From NCBI GenBank assembly GCA_004553545.1, contig SFLD01000008.1, forward strand, positions 1 through 59,611: a stretch of DNA of 59,611 bases. The letters run 5' to 3'. Of the stretch, positions 25,859 through 34,130 are shown in pieces. Source of the stretch: Clostridiales bacterium (GTDB taxonomy: Bacteria > Bacillota > Clostridia > Oscillospirales > Oscillospiraceae). Under the pieces are notes generated by a model. The model did not search any database, was not told the origin of the DNA, and was given only the letters and a program-made list of their open reading frames with translations. How positions within the stretch are numbered: the stretch's first letter is position 1; each line of letters starts with the position of its first letter. A program made the position numbers and the translations under genes.

Positions 25859-25924
25859 TTTTCAAACGGGGGGAAATCTGGTATAGTGTACTTAAAAAGA
25901 CAAACGATACCGCGTTTTAAGTAC
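25859..25924 (+). promoter_or_regulatory. ksgA promoter and 10-bp inverted repeat at the transcript start
   Basis: TATAGT (25882-25887) with a weak TTTTCA -35 at 17 bp. GTACTTAAAA (25888-25897) starts at the base after the -10 and pairs perfectly with TTTTAAGTAC (25915-25924). The palindrome could be an operator or a 5' mRNA hairpin just ahead of the ribosome-binding site. Confidence 0.6.
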
Positions 25925-25943
25925 GGCCGGGAGGCATTTTGAA

Positions 25944-26801
25944 ATGGAGCTTTGCAATGAGATCGTGATCCGGGGGCTGCTGGAGCGGCACGGGTTCCGC
26001 TTTTCCCGGTCCATGGGACAGAATTTCCTCATCGACCCCAGCATCCCCGCCGCCATCGCGGAGGCCTCTGGGGCGGACGAGGGCTGCGGCGTGCTGGAGA
26101 TCGGGCCGGGCATCGGGCCGCTGACGGCGGAGCTGGCCAAGCGGGCCGGGAAGGTGGTCTCCATCGAGCTGGACCGGGCGCTACTGCCGGTGCTGGCGGA
26201 GACGGTGGGGGACCTGCCCAATGTGGAGATCGTCCCCGGGGACGCCCTGCGGCTGGACCTGGAGAGGCTCATCGCGGAGAAGTTCCAGGGGCTCACGCCC
26301 ATGGTCTGCGCCAACCTGCCCTACAACATCACGACGCCGGTGCTGACGAAGCTTGCGGGCATCCCCAGCCTCACGGCGCTGACGGTGCTCATCCAGAAGG
26401 AGGCGGCCCAGCGCTTCACCGCCCCCCAGGGAAGCCCGGAGATCGGAGCCTTCCCGCTGCAGCTCCAGTACCGGATGGAGACGGAGCTGCTCTTCGACGT
26501 GGAGCCGGAGTGCTTCCTGCCCCAGCCCAAGGTGACTTCCACGGTGCTGCGCTGCGTCCGGCGGCAGCAGCCGGCGGTTGCGGTCCGCGACGAGGCGCTC
26601 TTCCAGAAGGTGCTGAAGGGGGCCTTCCTGCTGCGGCGGAAGACCCTCAGCAACAGCCTGGCCTCTGCCCTGCCGCAGTTTTCCAAGGAGGAGATCCAGG
26701 CAGCCATCGCGGAGTGCGGCCTGCCCGCCACGGTGCGGGGGGAGGCCCTGAGCCTGGCGGAGTTCGCCGCGCTGACGGAGGCGCTGGGGAATCGGAGCTA
26801 A
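25944..26801 (+). CDS. rsmA: 16S rRNA (adenine1518-N6/adenine1519-N6)-dimethyltransferase
   Basis: KsgA/RsmA dimethylates two adjacent adenosines in helix 45 of 16S rRNA during late 30S assembly. The 285-residue product shows the entry motif FSRSMGQNFLID, the SAM-binding loop EIGPGIGPLT, the acidic SIELD and the catalytic NLPYNIT. The C-terminal rRNA-recognition domain is complete. A GGGAGG box precedes the ATG. The usual upstream rnmV is absent and the YabE-like gene is divergent. Confidence 0.96.
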   Translation: MELCNEIVIRGLLERHGFRFSRSMGQNFLIDPSIPAAIAEASGADEGCGVLEIGPGIGPLTAELAKRAGKVVSIELDRALLPVLAETVGDLPNVEIVPGDALRLDLERLIAEKFQGLTPMVCANLPYNITTPVLTKLAGIPSLTALTVLIQKEAAQRFTAPQGSPEIGAFPLQLQYRMETELLFDVEPECFLPQPKVTSTVLRCVRRQQPAVAVRDEALFQKVLKGAFLLRRKTLSNSLASALPQFSKEEIQAAIAECGLPATVRGEALSLAEFAALTEALGNRS

Positions 26802-26826
26802 GGCGAAGATTCGCGGCCCGGGCATC

Positions 26827-26866
26827 TGCACCCCGGCGGGGTGTGGTCACCCCGCCCTACGGAGTA
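26827..26866. repeat. Palindromic intergenic repeat (CCCGCCCTACGG type)
   Basis: GCGGGGTG and CACCCCGC arms around a short loop, followed by CCTACGG. Same family as the copies near 17.7, 29.0, 34.2, 34.7 and 35.2 kb. The remainder of the 305-bp ksgA-pckA gap holds only the pckA promoter. Confidence 0.6.
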
Positions 26867-26995
26867 CAGCGGGAGGAGGGGCCAGCGGCACGCCGAGGCC
26901 GTCGTGCCCTGCAGGGGGCAGGGACGAAGGACGGAACAGCGGGGCGTGGTCACCGGGAACGCGGGGAAATTCTACAGTTTCCTTTGGTCTGTCTC

Positions 26996-27024
26996 TTGTT
27001 TTTTCTCAGGCAAACGATTATAAT
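26996..27024 (+). promoter_or_regulatory. pckA promoter
   Basis: TTGTTT (26996-27001), 17-bp spacer and a perfect TATAAT (27019-27024). The leader is about 75 bp and ends in an AGGAGGT box. Confidence 0.85.
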
Positions 27025-27106
27025 GAAGAAAAATCGCAAGTGTTAATCCTTTCACATATCAGCTGCTTCTACCCTACTACGTATTCTTTGACAGGAGGTT
27101 TGCAAA

Positions 27107-28795
27107 ATGTCTACGAAGGCTTACTATTCCCGCAGCGAGATCGGCCCCGGCAAGGTGGGCTTCGCCAAGACCCGCTCCATCATCGAGGCGCCCTTCTATG
27201 GGAACAACGTCATCAAGATCAACTCCCTCCGGGAGGCCTATGAGTTGGCCAAGAACTCTCCCGGCACCGTAGTGACGGACATGCCCGTCTACCGGGGCGA
27301 GGAGTTCGGCCTGGACGCCGACGCCAAGGTCCTCCTCTTCAACGACGGCTCCATCACCGGCCGTTATGCCGCCGCCCGGCGCATCGCGGGGAAGCCCGGC
27401 GTGGACACCGCGGCTCTCGACAAGATCGTGATGGACGCGGTCTATGACAGCCGCTGGAAGACCATGTACCACGCCCAGGTCTACATCGGCCTGGACCCGG
27501 AGTTCATGGTGAAGGCCCACCTGCTCATCCCCGAGGGCGAGGAGAACCTGCTCTACAACTGGATGCTGAACTTCCAGTACCTGTCCCCCGAGTATGTGAA
27601 GATGTACAAGAACTCCCAGCCCGTGGGGAACGGCAAGGAGCCGGACATCTACATCTTCTCCGATCCCCAGTGGACCGGCGCACCGGGCAAGGAGGACATC
27701 TGCGACCCCAAGTGCCTCTGCTACTTCAACACCGAGACTAACTGCGCGGCGATCCTGGGCATGCGCTACTTCGGCGAGCACAAGAAGGGCACCCTGACCC
27801 TGGCCTGGGCCATCGCCAACCGCAACGGCTACGCCAGCTGCCACGGCGGGCAGAAGGAGTACACCCTGGAGGACGGCAGCAAGTTCGTCTCCGCCGTCTT
27901 CGGCCTCTCCGGCTCCGGCAAGTCCACCCTGACCCACGCCAAGCACGGCGGCAAGTACCCCGCCATCAAGGTCCTGCACGACGATGCCTTCATCATCAAC
28001 TCCGACACCTGCGCGTCCATCGCCCTGGAGCCCACCTACTTCGATAAGACTGCGGACTACCCCGTGGATTCCCCGGACAACAAGTACCTCCTCACGGTGC
28101 AGAACTGCTCCGCCACCCTGGACGAGGACGGCAAGGTGGTCTGCGTCACCGAGGATGTCCGCAACGGCAATGGCCGGGCCATCAAGAGCAAGCTCTGGTC
28201 CCCCAACCGGGTGGATAAGATCGACTCCCCCGTCAACGCCATCTTCTGGATCATGAAGGATCCCACCATCCCCCCCATCGTGAAGCTGAAGGGTGCCTCC
28301 CTGGCCAGCGTCATGGGCGCGACCCTGGCCACCAAGCGCTCCTCCGCCGAGCGGCTGAAGGAGGGCGTGGACCCCAATGCCCTGGTGGTGGAGCCCTATG
28401 CCAACCCCTTCCGGACCTATCCTCTCGTGAACGACTATGAGAAATTCAAGAAGCTGGTGGCGGAGAAGGATGTGGCCTGCTACATCATCAACACCGGCGA
28501 CTTCATGGGCAAGAAGGTCCAGAAGGAGGATACCCTGGGCATCCTGGAGGCCGTGGTGGAGGGCCGCGCGGAGTTCAAGCCCTGGGGCCCCTTCTCCGAC
28601 ATCGAGATCTGCGAGTGGGAGGGCTTCGTGCCCGACCTCAGCGACAAGGACTATGTGGCCCACCTGAAGGCCCGGATGCAGGACCGGCTGAACTATGTGG
28701 AAGGTCTGGAGACCGCCGAGGGCGGCTTCAACAAGCTCCCCGCCGACGCCGCCGAGGCCATCCAGAGAGTGGTGGACGAGGCCAACAGCCTGTAA
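27107..28795 (+). CDS. pckA: Phosphoenolpyruvate carboxykinase (ATP)
   Basis: Interconverts oxaloacetate + ATP and PEP + CO2 + ADP. In fermentative gut Clostridia it often runs in the carboxylating direction, feeding C4 acids. The 562-residue product has the P-loop GLSGSGKST (from residue 266) and the following kinase-2-like HDDAFII metal site. A C-terminal domain carries the TGDFMGK segment. It belongs to the longer ATP-dependent type common in Clostridia. Monocistronic, with a strong promoter and terminator, suggesting high expression. Confidence 0.94.
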   Translation: MSTKAYYSRSEIGPGKVGFAKTRSIIEAPFYGNNVIKINSLREAYELAKNSPGTVVTDMPVYRGEEFGLDADAKVLLFNDGSITGRYAAARRIAGKPGVDTAALDKIVMDAVYDSRWKTMYHAQVYIGLDPEFMVKAHLLIPEGEENLLYNWMLNFQYLSPEYVKMYKNSQPVGNGKEPDIYIFSDPQWTGAPGKEDICDPKCLCYFNTETNCAAILGMRYFGEHKKGTLTLAWAIANRNGYASCHGGQKEYTLEDGSKFVSAVFGLSGSGKSTLTHAKHGGKYPAIKVLHDDAFIINSDTCASIALEPTYFDKTADYPVDSPDNKYLLTVQNCSATLDEDGKVVCVTEDVRNGNGRAIKSKLWSPNRVDKIDSPVNAIFWIMKDPTIPPIVKLKGASLASVMGATLATKRSSAERLKEGVDPNALVVEPYANPFRTYPLVNDYEKFKKLVAEKDVACYIINTGDFMGKKVQKEDTLGILEAVVEGRAEFKPWGPFSDIEICEWEGFVPDLSDKDYVAHLKARMQDRLNYVEGLETAEGGFNKLPADAAEAIQRVVDEANSL

Positions 28796-28821
28796 GACAC
28801 GAGATCCCGACACGCACAGAC

Positions 28822-28856
28822 CGGGAGGAGAGCGGATGCTCTCCTCCCGTTTTTTT
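28822..28856 (+). terminator. Terminator after pckA
   Basis: A 12-bp perfect stem (28822-28833 with 28838-28849), 4-base loop and T7. Confidence 0.92.
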
Positions 28857-29253
28857 GCGGAAGGCGTTTCTGCGGGAGGCTGCCGGTGTTCGCGCAGGGG
28901 CGGGGCGTCCGTCCCCGCCCGGTTTTCCGGGGGCGATGGACGCTGCAACAGGATCTGTAGGGGCCGGCCTGTGTGTCGGCCCGAGCCCGGTCCTTCGCAG
29001 GAGTCGTTCACGGGCGGACACATAGGTCCGCCCTTACGCGGGGTGGGAGCCTTCCGGAACAACGGAAATCGGTGCAGGAAAGGGACCTTTCCCAACGGGG
29101 CGGGACGGAGTCCGTCCCCTACCGGGAGAACCGGAGCAGGCTGGTCCACAGCGGGGTGAGGTCGCCCCGCCCTACGGAGGCAACCTGGGGGCTGGCCGGC
29201 AGCGTGGGGGAAAAGGCAACACCCAGATATGGGGGAGAAATTTCATTTTGGGC
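28857..29253. repeat. Gene-free region with several palindromic repeats
   Basis: No gene seen. At least four copies of the palindromic GTAGGGGC / GCCCTACG family lie here: about 28957-28982, 29012-29038, 29097-29123 and 29151-29177. Each has two complementary GC-rich arms (for example GGGCGGAC/GTCCGCCC) and an adjacent TAGGG or CCTAC word. Arm sequences differ between copies but remain complementary. Confidence 0.6.
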
Positions 29254-29282
29254 TTGCAAATCTATATCTTGTGGTTTATACT
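29254..29282 (+). promoter_or_regulatory. nrdD promoter with NrdR-box-like site
   Basis: TTGCAA (29254-29259), 17-bp spacer and TATACT (29277-29282). The spacer contains AATCTATATCTTGTGG (29259-29274), which matches the core of the NrdR box (acaCwATATwTwGtgt type) and is well placed for repression. A second, weaker AT-rich half-site lies about 30 bp downstream. A ~155-base leader follows. Confidence 0.6.
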
Positions 29283-29446
29283 GAGAGTGAGACCAAAGAT
29301 ATCGTTGCCCGGGAGCAGGGCGCGGCTTTGCGGGCAAAGGGGACAATCCCGCCGGAAAGCTGCGGTTTTCCGGCATTTTTCAGGGGATCCCCCCGGTCCG
29401 GGCACGTTTTTTCCCGCGAATCCGGAAAAGAGAGAGGATGAGAGGC

Positions 29447-31645
29447 ATGAAAGTCATCAAGCGCAACGGCACGGAGGTGGTCTTTGACATCACAAAGATC
29501 ATTCTTGCCATCACCAAGGCCAACGAGAGCGTGGATGAGAGCATCCGCATGACCCCCATGCAGATCCAGCGCATTGCCGAGAGCGTGGAGTTCGCCTGCC
29601 TGAAGATGAACCGCTCCCCCACGGTGGAGGAGATCCAGGACTATGTGGAACACCAGATCATGGCCCACGGCGCCTATGAGATCGCGAAGAACTACATCAC
29701 CTACCGCTACACCCGGTCTCTCGTCCGGAAGTCCAACACCACGGACGAGAAGATCCTCTCCCTCATCGAGTGCTGCAATGAGGAGGCCAAGCAGGAGAAC
29801 AGCAACAAGAACCCTGTGGTGAACTCCACCCAGCGGGACTACATGGCGGGCGAGGTGAGCCGGGACATCACGGAGCGCATTTTGCTGCCTCTCGACATCG
29901 TGGAGGCCCACCGGGAGGGGCTCATCCACTTCCATGACGCGGACTACTTCGCCCAGCACATGCACAACTGCGACCTGGTGAACCTGGAGGACATGCTGCA
30001 AAACGGCACCGTCATCACCGGGACCCTCATCGAGCGGCCCCACAGCTTCTCCACCGCCTGCAACATCGCGACGCAGATCATTGCCCAGGTGGCCTCCAAC
30101 CAGTACGGCGGGCAGTCCATCTCCCTGACCCACCTGGCGCCCTTCGTGGACGTGTCCCGAAAGAAGATCCGGAAGCTGGTGGAGGCGGAGATGGAGGCCA
30201 TCGGCGCCCAGCCTGGGGAGGAGGTCCTCTCGAAGCTGGTGGAAAACCGGCTGCGGGACGAGATCAAAAAGGGCGTGCAGACCATCCAGTATCAGGTGGT
30301 GACGCTGCTGACCACCAACGGCCAGGCCCCCTTCATCACGGTCTTCATGTACCTGAACGAGGCCCGGAACCAGCAGGAAAAGGACGACCTGGCCCTCATC
30401 ATTGAGGAGATGCTGCTGCAGCGCTACGAGGGCGTGAAGAACGAGGAGGGCGTCTGGGTGACGCCGGCCTTCCCCAAGCTCATCTACGTTCTCGAGGACG
30501 ACAACATCACGGAGGATTCCCCCTACTGGTACCTCACCGAGCTGGCGGCCAAGTGCACCGCCCGGCGGATGGTGCCGGACTACATCTCCGAGAAGAAGAT
30601 GAAGGAGCTCAAGGGTGACGTCTACACCTGCATGGGCTGCCGCTCCTTTCTGACCCCGGACCGCTTCACGGACGCGGGCATCGGCAACATCGCGAACGCC
30701 GGGAATTATGAGCCCGGGAAGCACAAATACTACGGCCGCTTCAACCAGGGCGTCGTCACCATCAACCTGCCGGATGTGGCGCTTTCCTCCGGCGGGGACC
30801 TGGGGAAGTTCTGGCGGATCTTTGACGAGCGGCTGGAGCTCTGCCACCGGGCCCTGCAGTGCCGCCACGAGCGGCTGAAGGGCACGCCCTCGGACGTGGC
30901 GCCCATCCTCTGGCAGTACGGGGCGCTGGCCCGGCTCAAAAAGGGCGAGGTCATCGACAAGCTCCTCTACAACGGCTACTCCACCATCTCCCTCGGCTAC
31001 GCGGGGCTTTACGAGTGCGTGAAGTACATGACGGGCAAGAGCCACACGGACCCCTCCGCCACGCCCTTCGCCCTCTCCGTGATGCAGAAGATGAACGACA
31101 AGTGCAAGGAGTGGAAGGAAGCCGAGAACATCGACTACTCCCTCTACGGCACGCCTCTGGAGTCCACCACCTATAAGTTCGCCAAGTGCCTGCAGCACCG
31201 CTTCGGCGTCATCGAGGGCATTACCGACAAGGGGTATATCACCAACTCCTACCACGTCCACGTGACGGAGGAGATCAACGCCTTTGACAAGCTGAAGTTC
31301 GAGGCCCAGTTCCAGCACCTCTCCCCCGGCGGCGCCATCAGCTATGTGGAGGTGCCGGACATGCAGGACAACCTCCCCGCCGTGCTGGAGGTCATGAAGT
31401 TCATCTATGACAACATCATCTACGCCGAGCTGAACACCAAGAGCGACTTCTGCCAGGTCTGCGGCTGGGACGGCGAGATCCAGATCGTGGAGGAGCACGG
31501 GAAGCTCATCTGGAAGTGCCCCAAGTGCGGCAACACCGACCAGGACAAAATGAATGTGGCCCGGCGGACCTGCGGCTACATCGGCACCCAGTTCTGGAAC
31601 CAGGGCCGGACCCAGGAGATCCGGGACCGGGTCCTGCATCTTTAA
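29447..31645 (+). CDS. nrdD: Anaerobic ribonucleoside-triphosphate reductase (class III)
   Basis: Glycyl-radical enzyme that makes dNTPs without oxygen. An N-terminal ATP-cone (~1-90, starting MKVIKRNGTEV) gives allosteric control, followed by the ten-stranded barrel. The C-terminal zinc site has two CxxC pairs (CQVCG and CPKCG). The radical-site motif RRTCGYIGTQFW places the radical glycine near residue 710. The ATG at 29447 is preferred because GAGAGG (29432-29437) is 9 bases upstream; an in-frame ATG at 29438 directly abuts that box. It is activated by NrdG, encoded two genes downstream. Confidence 0.95.
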   Translation: MKVIKRNGTEVVFDITKIILAITKANESVDESIRMTPMQIQRIAESVEFACLKMNRSPTVEEIQDYVEHQIMAHGAYEIAKNYITYRYTRSLVRKSNTTDEKILSLIECCNEEAKQENSNKNPVVNSTQRDYMAGEVSRDITERILLPLDIVEAHREGLIHFHDADYFAQHMHNCDLVNLEDMLQNGTVITGTLIERPHSFSTACNIATQIIAQVASNQYGGQSISLTHLAPFVDVSRKKIRKLVEAEMEAIGAQPGEEVLSKLVENRLRDEIKKGVQTIQYQVVTLLTTNGQAPFITVFMYLNEARNQQEKDDLALIIEEMLLQRYEGVKNEEGVWVTPAFPKLIYVLEDDNITEDSPYWYLTELAAKCTARRMVPDYISEKKMKELKGDVYTCMGCRSFLTPDRFTDAGIGNIANAGNYEPGKHKYYGRFNQGVVTINLPDVALSSGGDLGKFWRIFDERLELCHRALQCRHERLKGTPSDVAPILWQYGALARLKKGEVIDKLLYNGYSTISLGYAGLYECVKYMTGKSHTDPSATPFALSVMQKMNDKCKEWKEAENIDYSLYGTPLESTTYKFAKCLQHRFGVIEGITDKGYITNSYHVHVTEEINAFDKLKFEAQFQHLSPGGAISYVEVPDMQDNLPAVLEVMKFIYDNIIYAELNTKSDFCQVCGWDGEIQIVEEHGKLIWKCPKCGNTDQDKMNVARRTCGYIGTQFWNQGRTQEIRDRVLHL

Positions 31646-31652
31646 AAACCCA

Positions 31653-31682
31653 GGGAAAGGCCGTTGCGAGACGGCCTTTCCC
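31653..31682 (+). terminator. Hairpin between nrdD and the SGNH gene
   Basis: A perfect 12-bp stem (31653-31664 with 31671-31682). The T-rich part (TTTTT) comes 11 bases later, so it may be a weak terminator or a processing/attenuation hairpin lowering expression downstream. Confidence 0.5.
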
Positions 31683-31713
31683 CTTCCCTGCTTTTTCGGA
31701 AGGAGTCAGGAAC

Positions 31714-32370
31714 ATGAAGCATATCCTCTGCTATGGGGACTCCAACACCTGGGGCTTTCAGCCGGGCTTCGGCGGACGCTATCCCCGCCAGCGGCGCTGG
31801 ACCGGCGTCGCCGAGGGACTGCTGGGGGACGGGTACGTCCTCCTGGAGAACGGCCTCAACGGGCGGACCACGGACTTTGACGACCCGGAGCTGCCCTATC
31901 GGAATGGACGCAAGGGCTTCGCCTACGCCATGGTGTCCCAGAAGCCCATCGATCTTTTGATCCTGATGCTGGGGACCAACGACCTGAAATTCACCACGGC
32001 GGAGGGGAGCCGGGACGGGCTTGCCAGCATCCTGGAGGAGGCGCTGCACCCGGAGATCCACTTCCCCTCCGGGTCCAGTCCGGTCTACACCGGGAAACCG
32101 CGGGTCCTGCTGCTCTCCCCCATCCGGATGCGGCCGGGGACGGTCTTTGACCGGCCCTGCGGAGGACCCAAGGACTCGGCGGCGGAGTCCGAGCGCTTCG
32201 CGCCCCTCTTCCGGGCGCTGGCGGAGGCGCAGGGCGTGGACTTCCTGGACGCGGCGGAATTCGCCGGACCCTCCCGGCTGGACGGGGTCCACATGGGGCC
32301 GGAGGCCCACGAGGCCCTGGGCCGGGCCGTGGCGGAGAAGGTCCGGGATATCTTTGCCGGGGAGGCGTGA
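31714..32370 (+). CDS. SGNH/GDSL-type hydrolase (arylesterase-like)
   Basis: Predicted cytoplasmic esterase of 218 residues. SGNH blocks are clear: block I GDSNTWGF (catalytic Ser11), block II around NGLNGRTT, block III GTND and block V DGVHMGPEAH with the catalytic Asp/His pair. No signal peptide. An AGGAG box precedes the ATG. It is lodged between nrdD and nrdG, which are normally adjacent, so it is probably co-transcribed with them although no link to nucleotide reduction is known. Substrate unknown. Confidence 0.9.
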   Translation: MKHILCYGDSNTWGFQPGFGGRYPRQRRWTGVAEGLLGDGYVLLENGLNGRTTDFDDPELPYRNGRKGFAYAMVSQKPIDLLILMLGTNDLKFTTAEGSRDGLASILEEALHPEIHFPSGSSPVYTGKPRVLLLSPIRMRPGTVFDRPCGGPKDSAAESERFAPLFRALAEAQGVDFLDAAEFAGPSRLDGVHMGPEAHEALGRAVAEKVRDIFAGEA

Positions 32371-32373
32371 GAG

Positions 32374-32922
32374 ATGCATTACGGCGAGATCAAGAACTGC
32401 GACATTGCCAACGGCGAAGGCGTCCGGGTGACGCTCTTCGTCTCCGGCTGCACCAACCACTGCAAGAACTGCTTCCAGCCCCAGACCTGGGACTTCAACT
32501 ACGGAAAACCCTTCACGGAGGAGACGGAGGCAGAGCTCTTCCGGCTGCTCTCGCCCCGGTACATCCGGGGGCTGACGCTACTGGGGGGCGAGCCCTTCGA
32601 ACCCGAGAATCAGCGTGCCCTCCTCCCCTTCCTGCGAAAGCTCCGGCGGGAGCTGCCGGAGAAGACCGTCTGGGCCTTCACGGGCTTTACCTGGGAGGAG
32701 CTGCACACGGAGGGGAGCCACCCCCGCTGCGAGGTGACGGATGAGTTGCTGAACCTCATCGACGTGCTGGTGGACGGGCGCTATGTGGAGGAGCTGAAGG
32801 ACATCGGCCTTCGCTTCCGGGGCAGCAGCAACCAGCGGCTGCTGGACCTGAACGCCACCCGGGCCAGCGGAAAATTGACATTACTGCCAGATCAGGACCG
32901 CCACGGGCGGAAAGGAGAATAA
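32374..32922 (+). CDS. nrdG: Anaerobic ribonucleotide reductase-activating protein
   Basis: Radical-SAM activase (182 aa) that generates the glycyl radical on NrdD. The [4Fe-4S]-binding motif CTNHCKNCF (CxxxCxxC) lies at about residues 26-33, followed by the GGEPF SAM-binding motif. The start is 3 bp after the SGNH stop with a GGGGAGG box, so translation is coupled. It depends on NrdD, encoded 0.7 kb upstream. Confidence 0.95.
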   Translation: MHYGEIKNCDIANGEGVRVTLFVSGCTNHCKNCFQPQTWDFNYGKPFTEETEAELFRLLSPRYIRGLTLLGGEPFEPENQRALLPFLRKLRRELPEKTVWAFTGFTWEELHTEGSHPRCEVTDELLNLIDVLVDGRYVEELKDIGLRFRGSSNQRLLDLNATRASGKLTLLPDQDRHGRKGE

Positions 32923-32924
32923 CT

Positions 32925-33380
32925 ATGGTGACCATTGCCCAGCGCATTGAGGCGCTTCGGACCGAGAAGGGGATCAGCCGCCCCGCCCTGGCGGCGGCGG
33001 TCAAGCTGCCCCGGATGTCCATCGAGAAGTTTGAGACTGGACGGCAGACGCCCTCCCAGGAGCAGCAGAAGATGCTGGCGGCCTATTTCGGGGTGTCCGT
33101 CTCCTATCTGAAAGGGGAGAGCGACGATCCCACCAGCATGGAGAGCTGGCTCAACGGCAACGTGCCGGACGAGCCCATGACCCCCTCCCCCGCTCCCCGG
33201 CAGGCATCTGTCAGCGCCGCGCCGGTAAAGGTCAAGGAGGACGGCGCGGTCTTCGGGGCGCTCCTCAAAAGCCCGGCCTTCCAGACCATGATCAAGGACG
33301 CCGCGGCGGAGTATCTCCGCTCTCCGGAGGGGCAGGCCCTCATTGCCAAAGCCGTCCGGCGGGAGCTGGACAAGCGATAA
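32925..33380 (+). CDS. XRE-family transcriptional regulator
   Basis: DNA-binding protein of 151 residues. An N-terminal Cro/CI helix-turn-helix (~5-60: IAQRIEALRTEKGISRPALAAAV with VSVSYLKG at the end) is followed by a Pro/Ala-rich linker (~85-110) and an unclassified helical C-terminal region. It starts 2 bp after the nrdG stop and precedes ridA by 21 bp, so it may belong to the nrd transcript. Target unknown. Confidence 0.88.
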   Translation: MVTIAQRIEALRTEKGISRPALAAAVKLPRMSIEKFETGRQTPSQEQQKMLAAYFGVSVSYLKGESDDPTSMESWLNGNVPDEPMTPSPAPRQASVSAAPVKVKEDGAVFGALLKSPAFQTMIKDAAAEYLRSPEGQALIAKAVRRELDKR

Positions 33381-33401
33381 GATTTTGAAGGAGGATCATC
33401 T

Positions 33402-33776
33402 ATGGAACGGATCACGACCCCCAAGGCCCCGGCGGCCATCGGCCCCTACTCCCAGGCGTACCGGACGGGGGACCTGCTTTTCACCTCCGGCCAGGTGGCC
33501 CTGGACCCGGAGACCGGCGAGATCGTAGGCAGCACCATCGAGGAGCAGGCCCGGCGCTGCTGCGAGAGCGTGGGCGCCATCCTGGCGGAGGCGGGCCTGG
33601 GCTTTGAGAACGTGGTGAAGACCACGTGCTTCCTGGCCGACATGGCGGATTTCGCCGCCTTCAACGCCGTCTACGGCGAGTACTTCACCGGCAAGCCCGC
33701 CCGCTCCTGCGTGGCGGTGCGGGAGCTGCCGAAGAAGCTCCTCTGCGAGATCGAGGTCATCGCGGAATATCGCTGA
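33402..33776 (+). CDS. ridA: RidA family reactive intermediate deaminase
   Basis: Trimeric enzyme (124 aa) that hydrolyses reactive 2-aminoacrylate and related enamines/imines formed by PLP enzymes. Family motifs IGPYSQAY, LFTSGQVALDP and the C-terminal catalytic arginine in PARSCVAVREL are present. The GAAGGAGG box is well placed. The stop codon TGA (33774-33776) lies inside the first arm of the hairpin array that follows, so the array begins within the gene's last codons. Confidence 0.95.
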   Translation: MERITTPKAPAAIGPYSQAYRTGDLLFTSGQVALDPETGEIVGSTIEEQARRCCESVGAILAEAGLGFENVVKTTCFLADMADFAAFNAVYGEYFTGKPARSCVAVRELPKKLLCEIEVIAEYR

Positions 33777-34130
33777 AAGGTTCCGGGGGAACCTTTCAGC
33801 GAGGATAAGCCCCGTGCCGGACATCCGTTGGATGTACGGCACGATGGCATAAGGCCCCTCCGGCGGAGCCGGAGGGGCCTTGCACTTTGCTTTGGTGCAG
33901 CCGAGGACCCGCCCCCATTGGGGCGGGTCCTCGTCCACACGTCGCTGCGTGAGAGGAGTCGCCGAAATGGCAGAGCCATTTCGGCGAAACAGCCCCGCCC
34001 CGGCTATGCCGGGGCGATGGCACTCCGCTCGAGTGCCGCCGCCCTTGGCGGCGACACTTCGCTGCGTGAGAAAGATTTTTGCTGACGTACACGCCGCCAG
34101 CAAAGATGATCTTAATTCTTTCCGCCGAAG
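33771..34130 (+). repeat. Modular hairpin array, locus B (two units)
   Basis: The array starts with a perfect 14-bp CGCTGAAAGG hairpin (33771-33784 with 33788-33801) that contains the ridA stop codon. Linkers ATAAGCCCCG (33805-33814), CGATGGC (33842-33848, 34015-34021), CACACGTCGCT (33936-33946; variant at 34054-34064) and TTCTTTCCGCC (34116-34126) occur in the same order as in locus A. The constant loop CGTACACGCCGCC (34086-34098) is also shared exactly. Stems such as 33902-33933 (14 bp) are perfect but differ in sequence from locus A. Confidence 0.75.

Noticed and set aside
33777..34130. CRISPR array
   Set aside because: The repeated words are short and separated by self-complementary stems of differing length, not by regular spacers between identical repeats, and no cas gene is near.
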